In this document: positions 51,762 to 59,904 of the stretch, one piece after another | Numbering within the stretch: position 1 is the stretch's first letter | How the letters are laid out: the number at the start of each line of letters is the position of its first letter | Source: CAZVLQ01 sp964628185 | GTDB taxonomy: Bacteria; Pseudomonadota; Zetaproteobacteria; Mariprofundales; Mariprofundaceae | Assembly (NCBI GenBank): GCA_964628185.1 | Contig: CAZVLQ010000008.1 | Coordinates: 1 to 64,000 of the forward strand | DNA length: 64,000 bases | Reading direction: 5' to 3' | Position numbers and translations under genes: made by a program | The notes under the pieces: generated by a model | Seen by the model: only the letters and a program-made list of their open reading frames with translations | What the model was told of the DNA's origin: nothing | Databases searched by the model: none

Positions 51762-52502
51762 CTACATCTCGACAGGAATAGCCTTTGGCTTATAGAACCA
51801 CATCTGGTACAAACCGACTACGATCTGGACGCCGATGGAAAGAATCATCAATCCTCCACCAATAACTACGACGTAGGCAAAGCCGGGTACGATCTTGGTT
51901 GCAAACCATGAAAAGATGTCAGTCAGCATAGCCAGAAAGGGGATGGCCACCGTAATGCGCTTTACCATCACAGGCATCTCACACAGGATAAAGATGCGTC
52001 CCAGGAAAAACAGGATGAAAGAGATGCCAAACAGGTGGATATGGGAAACACGCACCAGATTTTGAATCGAGGCACCGGTGTCCGTTTCCGCCAGCTTCAC
52101 CACTGCATCGTAGGACGTCAGCGGCGGCAGACCCAGTCCGGCTTCCTCGGAATGACACATGATGCAGTATTTATTGAGCAGGGGCGCTACCCTGGCTTTA
52201 AACTCCTGCTGCTTCGTACCGTGCTCAATCCAGTCGAAGATCACTTTCCGTTTCTCGGGAATTGGAAGATTGCCGGCCATCGGGCCGTTCAACGCCGCGC
52301 CCAGGCGGGTTTGCTGATGGGAGCCATAGTAGGCGATGCGGATGTCATCCACGCTCAGGCCCGGTTTGCCATCCTGCCCCGCATGGATGAAAAAGATATA
52401 AACGACGGCGAACAGCGTGCCAATGCCGATGGCAATCAGGAACATGGAATCCAGAATTTTCTCGCTGACGGAGGCGTCGGAGAATCGGCGGTATTTTGGC
52501 AT
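51762..52502 (-). CDS. membrane-bound monoheme cytochrome c of a bc-linked family
   Basis: This 246-residue protein has an N-terminal helix, a periplasmic region with GLSVDDIRIAYYGSHQQTRL, a single heme motif C-I-M-C-H in LLNKYCIMCHSEEAGLGLPP, then conserved VRVSHIHLFGISFILFFLGR and three more helices. The pattern matches a family I recall next to bc-type complexes in sulfur- and iron-oxidising proteobacteria. It has no established function; the His-rich helix suggests extra heme b or quinone contact. It belongs to the operon of cytochrome b and c genes. Confidence 0.7.
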   Translation of the reverse strand: MPKYRRFSDASVSEKILDSMFLIAIGIGTLFAVVYIFFIHAGQDGKPGLSVDDIRIAYYGSHQQTRLGAALNGPMAGNLPIPEKRKVIFDWIEHGTKQQEFKARVAPLLNKYCIMCHSEEAGLGLPPLTSYDAVVKLAETDTGASIQNLVRVSHIHLFGISFILFFLGRIFILCEMPVMVKRITVAIPFLAMLTDIFSWFATKIVPGFAYVVVIGGGLMILSIGVQIVVGLYQMWFYKPKAIPVEM

Positions 52503-52562
52503 GGCAATGGACTCTCGGAGAAAATGAATTTGTCAGCAGACTAGAAGGAAGCCTTTTTGGCG

Positions 52563-53144
52563 TCAATGGGAGAAGGCGCGGTCCAGACCGTAGCGGCGGA
52601 GTCTGAGCCATACAATGATATCCGCAATTTCAGCGTTGGAGAGCTCGTTCTTGAATCCACCCATGATGGTGCCGGTATGGCCATACCGGATGATACGGGC
52701 CATGCCGGTATCCGGGATTTCCGATAGTACCAGGTTTGGCGCGCCGGAATACGGATGCCCCGTTGCCTTTTCTCCATGGCAGCGGGCGCAATGATTCTGA
52801 AATGTTGTCATTCCACGTTCCGGGCTCGCTTTATAAGGCAGTGTTAATACATAATTTACAACAGCATCAATTTCTTCCCTGCTCAAACGCTTGGCCCGGC
52901 CATGCATCCCCGTTTTTTCTCTGCCCTGGCTGACCACACGGCGAATTTCTTTACGCGACAGTATTTTGGGTCTGAGATCACGCGCCGGCAAGGGCTTTAA
53001 TTGATGTCCCAGTTTTGTGTTTGCAGCGCCATCGGCGCCATGACAAGCGGCGCATTCGCGCTGATAAAGCGCCTTGCCGTTCACGGCGAAGACCTGGCCG
53101 GGTCCGAGCACCAGAAGCAGAATGAGAAATATGATATGTTTCAT
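52563..53144 (-). CDS. diheme c-type cytochrome
   Basis: This 193-residue protein has a signal peptide and two CxxCH motifs: C-A-A-C-H (ALYQRECAACHGADGAANT) and C-A-R-C-H (NHCARCHGEKATGHPYSG). The two halves are repeats of one cytochrome c fold. It is a paralogue of the first two modules of the triheme protein at 50471-51301. It sits 12 bases from the cytochrome b gene and probably carries electrons out of the complex. Confidence 0.88.
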   Translation of the reverse strand: MKHIIFLILLLVLGPGQVFAVNGKALYQRECAACHGADGAANTKLGHQLKPLPARDLRPKILSRKEIRRVVSQGREKTGMHGRAKRLSREEIDAVVNYVLTLPYKASPERGMTTFQNHCARCHGEKATGHPYSGAPNLVLSEIPDTGMARIIRYGHTGTIMGGFKNELSNAEIADIIVWLRLRRYGLDRAFSH

Positions 53145-53156
53145 CCGGATACCTCT

Positions 53157-54503
53157 TCACTTCAGGCTGAAAATATAATGGGTCAGCGCCTCGATATCTT
53201 CCTCGCTCAGACCAAGTTCTTCGGCACTTGGCATGATGGTGCCTTCCGCATACCGGGAAGGGTCTCTGAAATGTCCGCGAATCCAGTCCGGATCCCTGCC
53301 GGACAATCCCTCGTAGCTCAAATCCGGCCCCACGTTGCCGCCCTTGCCGTGGATTGTGTGGCAAGCGGCGCACCCATGTTGCTCAAATAATTTATGCCCG
53401 CGCTCAGCCATCCGGGGATCAACCGCCAGTGTTGCCGGGACTTCAATGATAGCCAGCATCGTCAGCGTGATGATGGTGGCCAGTCCGGCGCAATAAATGC
53501 CGATAGCACGTGGACGGCGCACGGGATGGCGTTCATTGCGACGATCGTAAAACGGCAATCCGATTAACGAAATCGCCATGATAACGGGAATAATAAAGGT
53601 GCCGACGATGATCCATTGCTGGGGAAAGTATTTCAGCAACTGGTACAGAAACAGGAAATACCACTCGGGTGCGACATGCGCCGGAGAAATGGCCGGGTTG
53701 GCCGGCGAACGCAATTCCGGGCTGGCAAAGACGGCAAGCCCGATGAGCACAATGAACAGGGCCAGAATAAATACGAGATCAATGAACAACTGTCTTGGAA
53801 AGAAAAAGGCCTTGCGCTTTTCCAGTTGTTCCGGTGTGCCGTGGAACGGTCCGGCCAGTCCCTGCTTTCGGAATGAGTATAGATGGAAGCCCACAACCAG
53901 AAACAGGATGGAAGGCAGCACCCAGATGTGGATTGCAAAAAACCGGCTTAATGTCTGGGCTCCGATGGATCCGCCCCCCTTCAGAAAGGTGGCCAGGGGA
54001 TCACCTATCAGGGGGACGGTGCCGATGATTTCGGTGCCGACCATGGTGCCCCAGTACGCAAGCTGATCCCACGGCAGCAGGTAGCCGGTCCAGGCAAAAC
54101 CCAGTACACAGGTCAGGGCGGCGAGTCCCGCCAGCCAGGTCAGTTCACGTGGCCGTTTATAGGCGCCCCAGACGAACACCCGGGTTGCGTGGGCGATGGC
54201 CATTACAATCATGGCCGATGCGCCCCAGTGATGCAGGCCGCGAATAAAAGCGCCGAAGGGTACCTCCTGCATAATATAACGGATTGAATGCCAGGCATGA
54301 TCCATGGTGGGGGCGTAGTAAAACAGGAGAAGGATGCCGGTAAGCACCTGCATCAGCAGAATGAATACCAGGCCCGAGCCGAAGACATACCAGAACGATG
54401 CACCACCCGGCATCGGTTCGTTAAGGAGGAAATCACCCAGCGCACCAAGCGCCAGACGCTCGTCGAGCCAGCGGTAAATACGTCCGCGCCAACCGCCCTT
54501 CAT
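53157..54503 (-). CDS. petB: cytochrome b fused to a cytochrome c domain
   Basis: This 448-residue protein is the quinol-oxidising cytochrome b. Heme ligand histidines lie in IRGLHHWGASAMIVMAIAHA and FFAIHIWVLPSILFLVVGFH, and the PEWYFLF motif of the Qo site appears as HVAPEWYFLFLYQLLKYFP. After eight helices, a soluble cytochrome c domain follows with C-A-A-C-H in LFEQHGCAACHTIHGKGGNV and a Met region TIMPSAEEL. Classical cytochrome b ends before this domain, so the fusion replaces a separate cytochrome c1. Its ATG overlaps the Rieske stop. Confidence 0.92.
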   Translation of the reverse strand: MKGGWRGRIYRWLDERLALGALGDFLLNEPMPGGASFWYVFGSGLVFILLMQVLTGILLLFYYAPTMDHAWHSIRYIMQEVPFGAFIRGLHHWGASAMIVMAIAHATRVFVWGAYKRPRELTWLAGLAALTCVLGFAWTGYLLPWDQLAYWGTMVGTEIIGTVPLIGDPLATFLKGGGSIGAQTLSRFFAIHIWVLPSILFLVVGFHLYSFRKQGLAGPFHGTPEQLEKRKAFFFPRQLFIDLVFILALFIVLIGLAVFASPELRSPANPAISPAHVAPEWYFLFLYQLLKYFPQQWIIVGTFIIPVIMAISLIGLPFYDRRNERHPVRRPRAIGIYCAGLATIITLTMLAIIEVPATLAVDPRMAERGHKLFEQHGCAACHTIHGKGGNVGPDLSYEGLSGRDPDWIRGHFRDPSRYAEGTIMPSAEELGLSEEDIEALTHYIFSLK

Positions 54504-55396
54504 GTTGACAGTACCTTGCTGGCACGTCCCGCGCGAAATTCCAGGTCCATAACATCAATCCTGTCTCCCTGGACACGGACCGGCAGCGTATCCAGCCCGC
54601 GCGGGGCCGGCCCGCCAAGTACATGCCCGTCAATGGCAAAGCGGCTGCCATGACAGGGGCAGCGGAATTCACCGGCTTCAGCCGACCAGTGGACGTTGCA
54701 GCCCAGATGCGGGCACTTGGTTGAGAAGGCAACCGGTGCTCCGGCTTCATTGGCCCAGCCGACTTCGGGGAAGCGCATATTTTCCGCATGCCCGGCAATC
54801 CGCCGGGCCACCTGCTCGGACGGCAAAAGCAGCCAGGCACTTTTTGAGATCGTCTGATCCAGGTATTCCTCTTTTCGCCTGACGCTGTAGGGGATGAAAA
54901 CAGGCGTATCCCTGCTCATGTCTTCCGGGTGCCTGAGTCTGGCCCAGATTCGGGGCGCGGATTTGGTTACAGGGTAAAGCAGGTACCGGATAACCGGGTA
55001 AACAAGACTGGCGGCGATGGCGCCCATGATTGCGAGGCTGCCCGTGATGAAGCGGCGTCTGTTCTTCCGGTCAATATCCCGGGGTGGATAGAGGGTAAGA
55101 ATTTCTCCCTGCACCGCACCCCATTCTTCCTGCCATTCGATGGGATGAAGCGCATAGTAACGGCTGATCTCCAGTCCGGGTAACGCTTCAAGGTCATGCA
55201 GGGACTGACTGGCGATCGTTCGCCCCTGAGGATCATGACGGATAGCGTCAACAGGGATCAGCACTTCTTTTCCAGTGGGCAGAAGGATGACAGCCGATTC
55301 AATCTGGCGATCCGACTGGCTGGCGATCAATCGTGAAATACGGCCGCATGGGGAGCCATTCTTATCCACGACCTGTGCAGATAGCTGGATAGACAT
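54500..55396 (-). CDS. petA: Rieske iron-sulfur protein with N-terminal PRC-barrel-like extension
   Basis: This 298-residue protein has the Rieske cluster motifs C-P-H-L-G-C and C-P-C-H-G-S (about residues 228-249) and a transmembrane helix around residue 120-145 (FITGSLAIMGAIAASLVYP). Before the helix are about 110 residues (QVVDKNGSPCGRISRLIAS, ILLPTGKEVLIPVDAIRHD) that look like a PRC-barrel domain. A normal bc1 Rieske protein has no such soluble cytoplasmic domain. ATG 55396 is chosen, with GGAGGAG upstream. It is the first gene of the bc operon. Confidence 0.85.
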   Translation of the reverse strand: MSIQLSAQVVDKNGSPCGRISRLIASQSDRQIESAVILLPTGKEVLIPVDAIRHDPQGRTIASQSLHDLEALPGLEISRYYALHPIEWQEEWGAVQGEILTLYPPRDIDRKNRRRFITGSLAIMGAIAASLVYPVIRYLLYPVTKSAPRIWARLRHPEDMSRDTPVFIPYSVRRKEEYLDQTISKSAWLLLPSEQVARRIAGHAENMRFPEVGWANEAGAPVAFSTKCPHLGCNVHWSAEAGEFRCPCHGSRFAIDGHVLGGPAPRGLDTLPVRVQGDRIDVMDLEFRAGRASKVLST

Positions 55397-55412
55397 AATC
55401 AACTCCTCCGTA

Positions 55413-56804
55413 TCAGTCAGAGCGTAGCTCATTCAGGCGGGTCTTGCACCAGGACAGGGCTGATGCCTCATCCATGATAAGGCCATCCAGCTGCATTTCG
55501 TATGCCTGTCGGATTATTTTTCCCATCTCCGGACCTGGACTGACACCCAGATGCATGAGCATCCTGCCATTGACAATGGCTTTCGGTTTGCCTTTGTCGG
55601 CAGCAAGGCGCCGGGCGGTTTCAAGCCATATCAGCGCCGGGCGGGACGGGGGATGTGGATTGCGTCCCGAGGCGTCGGCCTCGACCAGCGCTTCCCAGAT
55701 CTCGATGTCTGCCGGTTCGAGACGATGCGAGAGCCTGCGCACTGCCCTGGGCGTAGGCTGGCCATGCATATGGGTAAGGTGCTCCCTGACGAGCGGTGCC
55801 ACGTAATCCGTCAGCCTTCCCGGCGCACCGATACGTGAAAGAAATCTCCGGCTCAGTTTCATGCCGACGATGCTGTGTTCAGGTGAGCGAATGCGTCCTG
55901 TCTCATCATGGTAGCTGGTTCCGGGCTTACCGAGATCATGGCACAGGGCTGCCAGAACAAGCAGTCGTCGCTTTTCTTCTTCCCAGTCACGTTGCAGGGC
56001 GATGGCAGCCGCCTGATCGACAGCCTGAAGCGTATGGGCCCAGACATCGCCTTCCGGGTGCCATCTTGGCTCCTGGCGGCACCCGGACAGAGCCCCGAGC
56101 TCGGGGTATAGTGTGATCCATTCCGTCTGTTGCAGTACCATCAGTCCGTGAGAGGGATACCGGCTTTCCGTCCATTTCTTCCACTCCATCCAGATACGTT
56201 CGAGAGGCAGCGCCACTGCCTCGGGCAGCAGGCGCCGGCACAGGGCGGCAGTGGCAGGGGCCATCTCCAGTCTGAAACGGGAGGCAAACTGCATGCCACG
56301 CAACACCCGCAGCGGATCTTCGGCGAATGCGGGCGAGACATGCCGGAGAATGCTGGCCCTGAGGTCACGCTGTCCGCCATGAAAATCCAGCAACTCACCC
56401 GTAAGCGGATCAAGCATCATGGCATTGATGGTGAAGTCCCGTCTTATACTGGCGGTTTCGGGATTCAGCCCGGGATCGGGTTTAATATCAAATCCCTTAT
56501 GACCGGCAGCCGTTTTGCGTTCACTTCGCGGCAGGGCGATATCAATGCAATGACCGTCTTTCCACAGTTTGAATACACCGAATTGGCGTCCGACAAGTTC
56601 AGTTTTGCCCATGCCGGCTATGCCCTGTTGCAACTGATCCGGTGTCAGGCCGTAAACCTCCAGATCAGGATCACCCGGCGTCTGCCCCAGCAGTAAATCC
56701 CGCACCGAACCACCCACCAGCCATGCGTGTCCGCCCGCATCCGCAAGCACCCGGCAAAGGACCTTGACGATGCCGGGGATTCGATTCAGGGAGAGGCTGG
56801 CCAT
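55413..56804 (-). CDS. cca: CCA-adding/poly(A) polymerase-type tRNA nucleotidyltransferase
   Basis: Cca adds or repairs the 3' CCA of tRNA. The 463-residue protein starts at ATG 56804 (MASLSLNRIPGIVKVLCRVL). It has HAWLVGGSVRDLLLGQTPGD with the metal-binding DPDLEVYG, RRDFTINAMMLDPLTGEL, the neck motif EDPLRVLRGMQFASRF, and an HD phosphohydrolase domain (HTLQAV, ALCHDLGKPGTSYHD). A much longer upstream frame reaching 57110 is antisense to mdh and rejected. It is divergent from mdh. Confidence 0.93.
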   Translation of the reverse strand: MASLSLNRIPGIVKVLCRVLADAGGHAWLVGGSVRDLLLGQTPGDPDLEVYGLTPDQLQQGIAGMGKTELVGRQFGVFKLWKDGHCIDIALPRSERKTAAGHKGFDIKPDPGLNPETASIRRDFTINAMMLDPLTGELLDFHGGQRDLRASILRHVSPAFAEDPLRVLRGMQFASRFRLEMAPATAALCRRLLPEAVALPLERIWMEWKKWTESRYPSHGLMVLQQTEWITLYPELGALSGCRQEPRWHPEGDVWAHTLQAVDQAAAIALQRDWEEEKRRLLVLAALCHDLGKPGTSYHDETGRIRSPEHSIVGMKLSRRFLSRIGAPGRLTDYVAPLVREHLTHMHGQPTPRAVRRLSHRLEPADIEIWEALVEADASGRNPHPPSRPALIWLETARRLAADKGKPKAIVNGRMLMHLGVSPGPEMGKIIRQAYEMQLDGLIMDEASALSWCKTRLNELRSD

Positions 56805-56883
56805 GCCACATTGTTCCGTTCGCGGCGATGTTCGACAAGACCGGATGGACAGGCTATGTTCCGGGAGGTACAAGGAGGCGTCT

Positions 56884-57864
56884 ATGCGCTGGTCAGAAAC
56901 CAGGGATGCGGGACGACCCGCTTTCAATCGCAAGAAGGTTACCGTGGTGGGCGCGGGCAACGTGGGCGCAACGGCTGCATTTATTGCCGCGCAGAAAGAA
57001 CTGGCCAATATCGTGCTGATTGATGTGGTGGAGGGGGTGCCGCAGGGCAAGGCGCTGGATATGTATGAATCCTCACCGATCCTGGGCTTTGATGCCATTG
57101 TGCACGGCACGCAGGACTACGCTGATACGGCGGATTCAGATCTTGTGATTATCACAGCCGGCATTGCACGAAAGCCGGGTATGAGCCGGGACGACCTGCT
57201 GTCCACCAATGTGAAAATCGTGGCGGACGTCACGCGTCAAATCGTCAGATATTCACCCGATTGCGTGATCGTGGTCGTGACGAATCCACTGGACGCGATG
57301 GTGTATACAGCCAGGCAGGTGTCCGGATTTCCCAAACAGCGGGTTATCGGCATGGCCGGTGTACTGGATTCGGCCCGTATGCGTGCTTTTATCGCCCGTG
57401 AGCTGGATGTGTCTATCGAGAACGTTGCGGCCGTCGTTCTTGGCGGTCATGGCGATACGATGGTGCCGCTGCCTCGTTATTCCACGGTTGCGGGAATTCC
57501 CATTACGGAATTGATGCCGGAGGAGAAAGTGACCGCCATTTGTGAGCGCACGGCCAGGGGCGGTGCGGAGATTGTAGCGCATCTGAAAACGGGGTCGGCC
57601 TTTTACGCTCCGGGTGCATCCGTGGTGCAAATGGCCGAATCGATCATCAAGGACAAGAAGCGGATTCTCCCCTGTGCGGCATACCTTGAGGGTGAATATG
57701 GCGTCGACGGCTACTACCTTGGGGTACCTTGCAAGCTGGGTGGCGGTGGCGTGGAAGCAGTGATTGAACTCGATTTAACCGATGAGGAACTGGCCGCGCT
57801 GCATGAGTCCATGGATGCTGTTAGAACATTGGTAAAACAGGTTGATGCGCTGGGCCATTTCTAG
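56884..57864 (+). CDS. mdh: malate dehydrogenase, LDH-like
   Basis: Mdh oxidises malate to oxaloacetate in the TCA cycle. The 326-residue protein has the NAD motif KVTVVGAGNVGATAAFIAA, VIITAGIARKPGMSRDDLLS (substrate Arg residues), VVVTNPLDAMVYTARQVSGF and the catalytic His in VVLGGHGDTMVPLPRYSTVA. It starts at ATG 56884 behind AAGGAGG. About 20 residues precede the Rossmann motif. sucC follows 12 bases downstream, giving a TCA operon mdh-sucC-sucD that has been split by vapBC. Confidence 0.95.
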   Translation: MRWSETRDAGRPAFNRKKVTVVGAGNVGATAAFIAAQKELANIVLIDVVEGVPQGKALDMYESSPILGFDAIVHGTQDYADTADSDLVIITAGIARKPGMSRDDLLSTNVKIVADVTRQIVRYSPDCVIVVVTNPLDAMVYTARQVSGFPKQRVIGMAGVLDSARMRAFIARELDVSIENVAAVVLGGHGDTMVPLPRYSTVAGIPITELMPEEKVTAICERTARGGAEIVAHLKTGSAFYAPGASVVQMAESIIKDKKRILPCAAYLEGEYGVDGYYLGVPCKLGGGGVEAVIELDLTDEELAALHESMDAVRTLVKQVDALGHF

Positions 57865-57876
57865 CCCGGACTATTC

Positions 57877-59043
57877 ATGAACATCCACGAATATCAGGCC
57901 AAGCAATTGCTGGCCGGTTTCAGTGTGCCGGTTCCAGCCGGGAAACTTGCCCTTTCCGCCGAAGAAGCCGTTTCCGGCGCGACTGCTCTGGGTGGTTCCA
58001 TCTGGGTAGTGAAGGCGCAGATTCATGCCGGCGGGCGCGGCAAGGCCGGCGGCGTGCGGGTATGCCATTCACTGAATGACGTTAAAATCGCTGCGGCTGA
58101 GTTGCTGGGCTCAACACTGGTGACGGGACAGACCGGTCCGGCAGGCAAGCGGGTGCGCAAGGTGTATGTCGAGCAGGGGCTGAATATCGTCCGTGAGTTT
58201 TATCTGGGTCTTCTTGTTGATCGGGAAAGGGAATGTATATCATTCGTGGTCAGCCCGGCAGGCGGCATGGATATCGAGTTGGTTGCGGCCGAGGCACCAG
58301 GGAAAATCCTGACCCTTCCGGTTCCCCTGGAGTCCGATCCTGAAACCGGGCTGAATCAGAGGATGGCGGCATTCCTGGGTCTCTCGGACAGTGCGGTTGC
58401 CGTCTTTTCCACCTTAGCGGAGCATCTTTATCAGGTCTTCCGGGAAAAGGATGCGAGCCTGCTGGAGCTGAACCCTCTCGTTCTGACGGAGGAAGGTCAG
58501 TTGCTGGCACTTGATGCAAAATTCGTGGCCGACGACAATGCACTGTATCGCCAGCCCGAGATTGCCGCCATGCGCGATCCAGATGAGGAAAATCCGCGCG
58601 AAATGGAGGCGGCGGCATTCGGGCTCAACTACATCCAGCTCGACGGCAACATCGGCTGCATGGTCAACGGCGCGGGTCTGGCCATGGCCACGATGGATAT
58701 TATCCGGCTTAAGGGTGCGCGTCCCGCCAATTTTCTCGACGTCGGCGGCGGCGTGTCGGTGGATGCGGTGACTGAAGCCTTCAAACTGTTGTTCGCGGAT
58801 ACGCATGTGAAAGCGGTGCTGGTGAATATTTTCGGCGGTATTGTACGGTGTGACATTGTCGCAAATGGGTTGCTTGAAGCCGTCAGAACGCATCCGATGC
58901 GCGTACCGGTGATCATGCGCCTTGTCGGCACCAATGAAGGAAAAGGGCGGCGAATTGTGAGGGATGCAGGGCTGGATGTGCGCTGGGCGGCTGATCTGGA
59001 TGAAGCGGCGAATGCGGCTGCACAGGCGGCATCAGGCGCTTGA
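57877..59043 (+). CDS. sucC: succinate-CoA ligase beta subunit
   Basis: SucC with SucD makes ATP or GTP from succinyl-CoA. The 388-residue ATP-grasp protein starts MNIHEYQAKQLLAGFSVPVP, with IHAGGRGKAGGVRVCHSLND, LLELNPLVLTEEGQLLALDA and the C-terminal VNIFGGIVRCDIVANGLLEA. It is complete. sucD normally follows within a few bases; here it begins 861 bases later, after vapBC. Confidence 0.97.
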   Translation: MNIHEYQAKQLLAGFSVPVPAGKLALSAEEAVSGATALGGSIWVVKAQIHAGGRGKAGGVRVCHSLNDVKIAAAELLGSTLVTGQTGPAGKRVRKVYVEQGLNIVREFYLGLLVDRERECISFVVSPAGGMDIELVAAEAPGKILTLPVPLESDPETGLNQRMAAFLGLSDSAVAVFSTLAEHLYQVFREKDASLLELNPLVLTEEGQLLALDAKFVADDNALYRQPEIAAMRDPDEENPREMEAAAFGLNYIQLDGNIGCMVNGAGLAMATMDIIRLKGARPANFLDVGGGVSVDAVTEAFKLLFADTHVKAVLVNIFGGIVRCDIVANGLLEAVRTHPMRVPVIMRLVGTNEGKGRRIVRDAGLDVRWAADLDEAANAAAQAASGA

Positions 59044-59071
59044 TGCGTGGTGTTGCATCAGTGCGTTGCGG

Positions 59072-59103
59072 TTGACTATATTCCTGCGTGTATTACTATA
59101 CAC
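59072..59103 (+). promoter_or_regulatory. vapBC promoter with palindromic operator
   Basis: TTGACT at 59072-59077 and TACTAT at 59094-59099, 16 bases apart, form a sigma-70-type promoter. GTGTATTACTATACAC (59088-59103) overlaps the -10 region and has perfect 6-bp inverted arms (GTGTAT and ATACAC). Antitoxin VapB dimers usually bind such a palindrome to repress their operon. A second half site GTGTATAA is at 59112. Confidence 0.7.
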
Positions 59104-59119
59104 ATGAAGAGGTGTATAA

Positions 59120-59323
59120 ATGCGAACCAATATTGTATTGGACGATGATTTGCTTGATCAGGCCTTCCGGTTCAGCAAGGCCCGGACAAAGCGGGAATTG
59201 ATTCATCAGGTTCTGAAAGAGTTTGTCGAACATCATGGGCGCAAGAATCCCCTCGATCTCGCAGGCAGGGTGCAAATCGCCGAGGATTATGATCATAAGG
59301 CACTGAGAGAGCGCCACAATTAA
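59120..59323 (+). CDS. vapB: VapB antitoxin
   Basis: This 67-residue protein begins MRTNIVLDDDLLDQAFRFSK, the ribbon-helix-helix start of VapB type antitoxins (DUF2191), followed by KRELIHQVLKEFVEHHGRKN and an acidic C-terminal tail (about residues 45-67) that would mask the toxin. A GAGGTG site precedes the ATG. Its TAA overlaps the vapC ATG as TAATG. Confidence 0.9.
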   Translation: MRTNIVLDDDLLDQAFRFSKARTKRELIHQVLKEFVEHHGRKNPLDLAGRVQIAEDYDHKALRERHN

Positions 59324-59745
59324 TGTATCTTGTGGATACATCGGTGTGGATTGCACTGTTCCGACAGCAAGACAGGCCAGCCGTCCGTTATTTTCAGGAC
59401 ATCATTAACGCGGGTGTCCCGTTTGGCATCACCGGCGTGATTTATCAGGAGTTGTTACAGGGTGCAAAGGGCGAAGATGATTTTCAGAAACTGCGTGAAT
59501 ATCTGCAAACCCAGAAGTTTTATCATCCGCTGGATGCACTGGAAACATACGCCGGGGCTGCACGCATTTATTTTGATTGCCGTCGAAAAGGCGTAACGAT
59601 TCGTTCGACAATTGATTGTCTGATTGCCCGGATTGCGTTGGAGCATGATTTGATATTACTGCATGATGCTGTCGATTTCGATTATATGGCAGGGGTCGTG
59701 AAGAGTCTGAAAGTAATAGATATTCACGGAGGGGTTCACATGTGA
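59323..59745 (+). CDS. vapC: VapC ribonuclease toxin, PIN domain
   Basis: This 140-residue PIN protein has the conserved acidic residues in MYLVDTSVWIALFRQQDRPA (Asp5), IYQELLQG (Glu about 43), TIRSTIDCLIARIALEHDL (Asp) and LLHDAVDFDYM (Asp). VapC toxins cleave tRNA or rRNA. All PIN motifs are intact, so it may be active. The pair sits between sucC and sucD, and its sequence is visibly more AT-rich than its neighbours. Confidence 0.92.
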   Translation: MYLVDTSVWIALFRQQDRPAVRYFQDIINAGVPFGITGVIYQELLQGAKGEDDFQKLREYLQTQKFYHPLDALETYAGAARIYFDCRRKGVTIRSTIDCLIARIALEHDLILLHDAVDFDYMAGVVKSLKVIDIHGGVHM

Positions 59746-59766
59746 GTGGTAAAAATCTCTATTTGG

Positions 59767-59810
59767 CTATACAGACCATGTCTGACCAAATATCGGTTGA
59801 TTCTGTATAG
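59767..59810. repeat. inverted repeat between vapC and sucD
   Basis: CTATACAGA and TCTGTATAG are perfect 9-bp arms, 26 bases apart. They could form a long-loop hairpin or act as paired operators. The surrounding spacer to sucD (59746-59904) is AT-rich and holds no gene; it may contain the promoter that now drives sucD. Confidence 0.5.
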
Positions 59811-59904
59811 TAAGTCAGATGACGGTTCCGTGCGGAGGAAAACAAATAAATTTTCAAGATGATGACGTATTGAAAGAATGTGAGTATTCCAATGGATGTG
59901 TGAC

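Noticed and set aside
56805..57110. N-terminal extension of cca to 57110
   Set aside because: The extra residues are antisense to mdh, show no similarity to Cca, and the family N-terminus fits ATG 56804.
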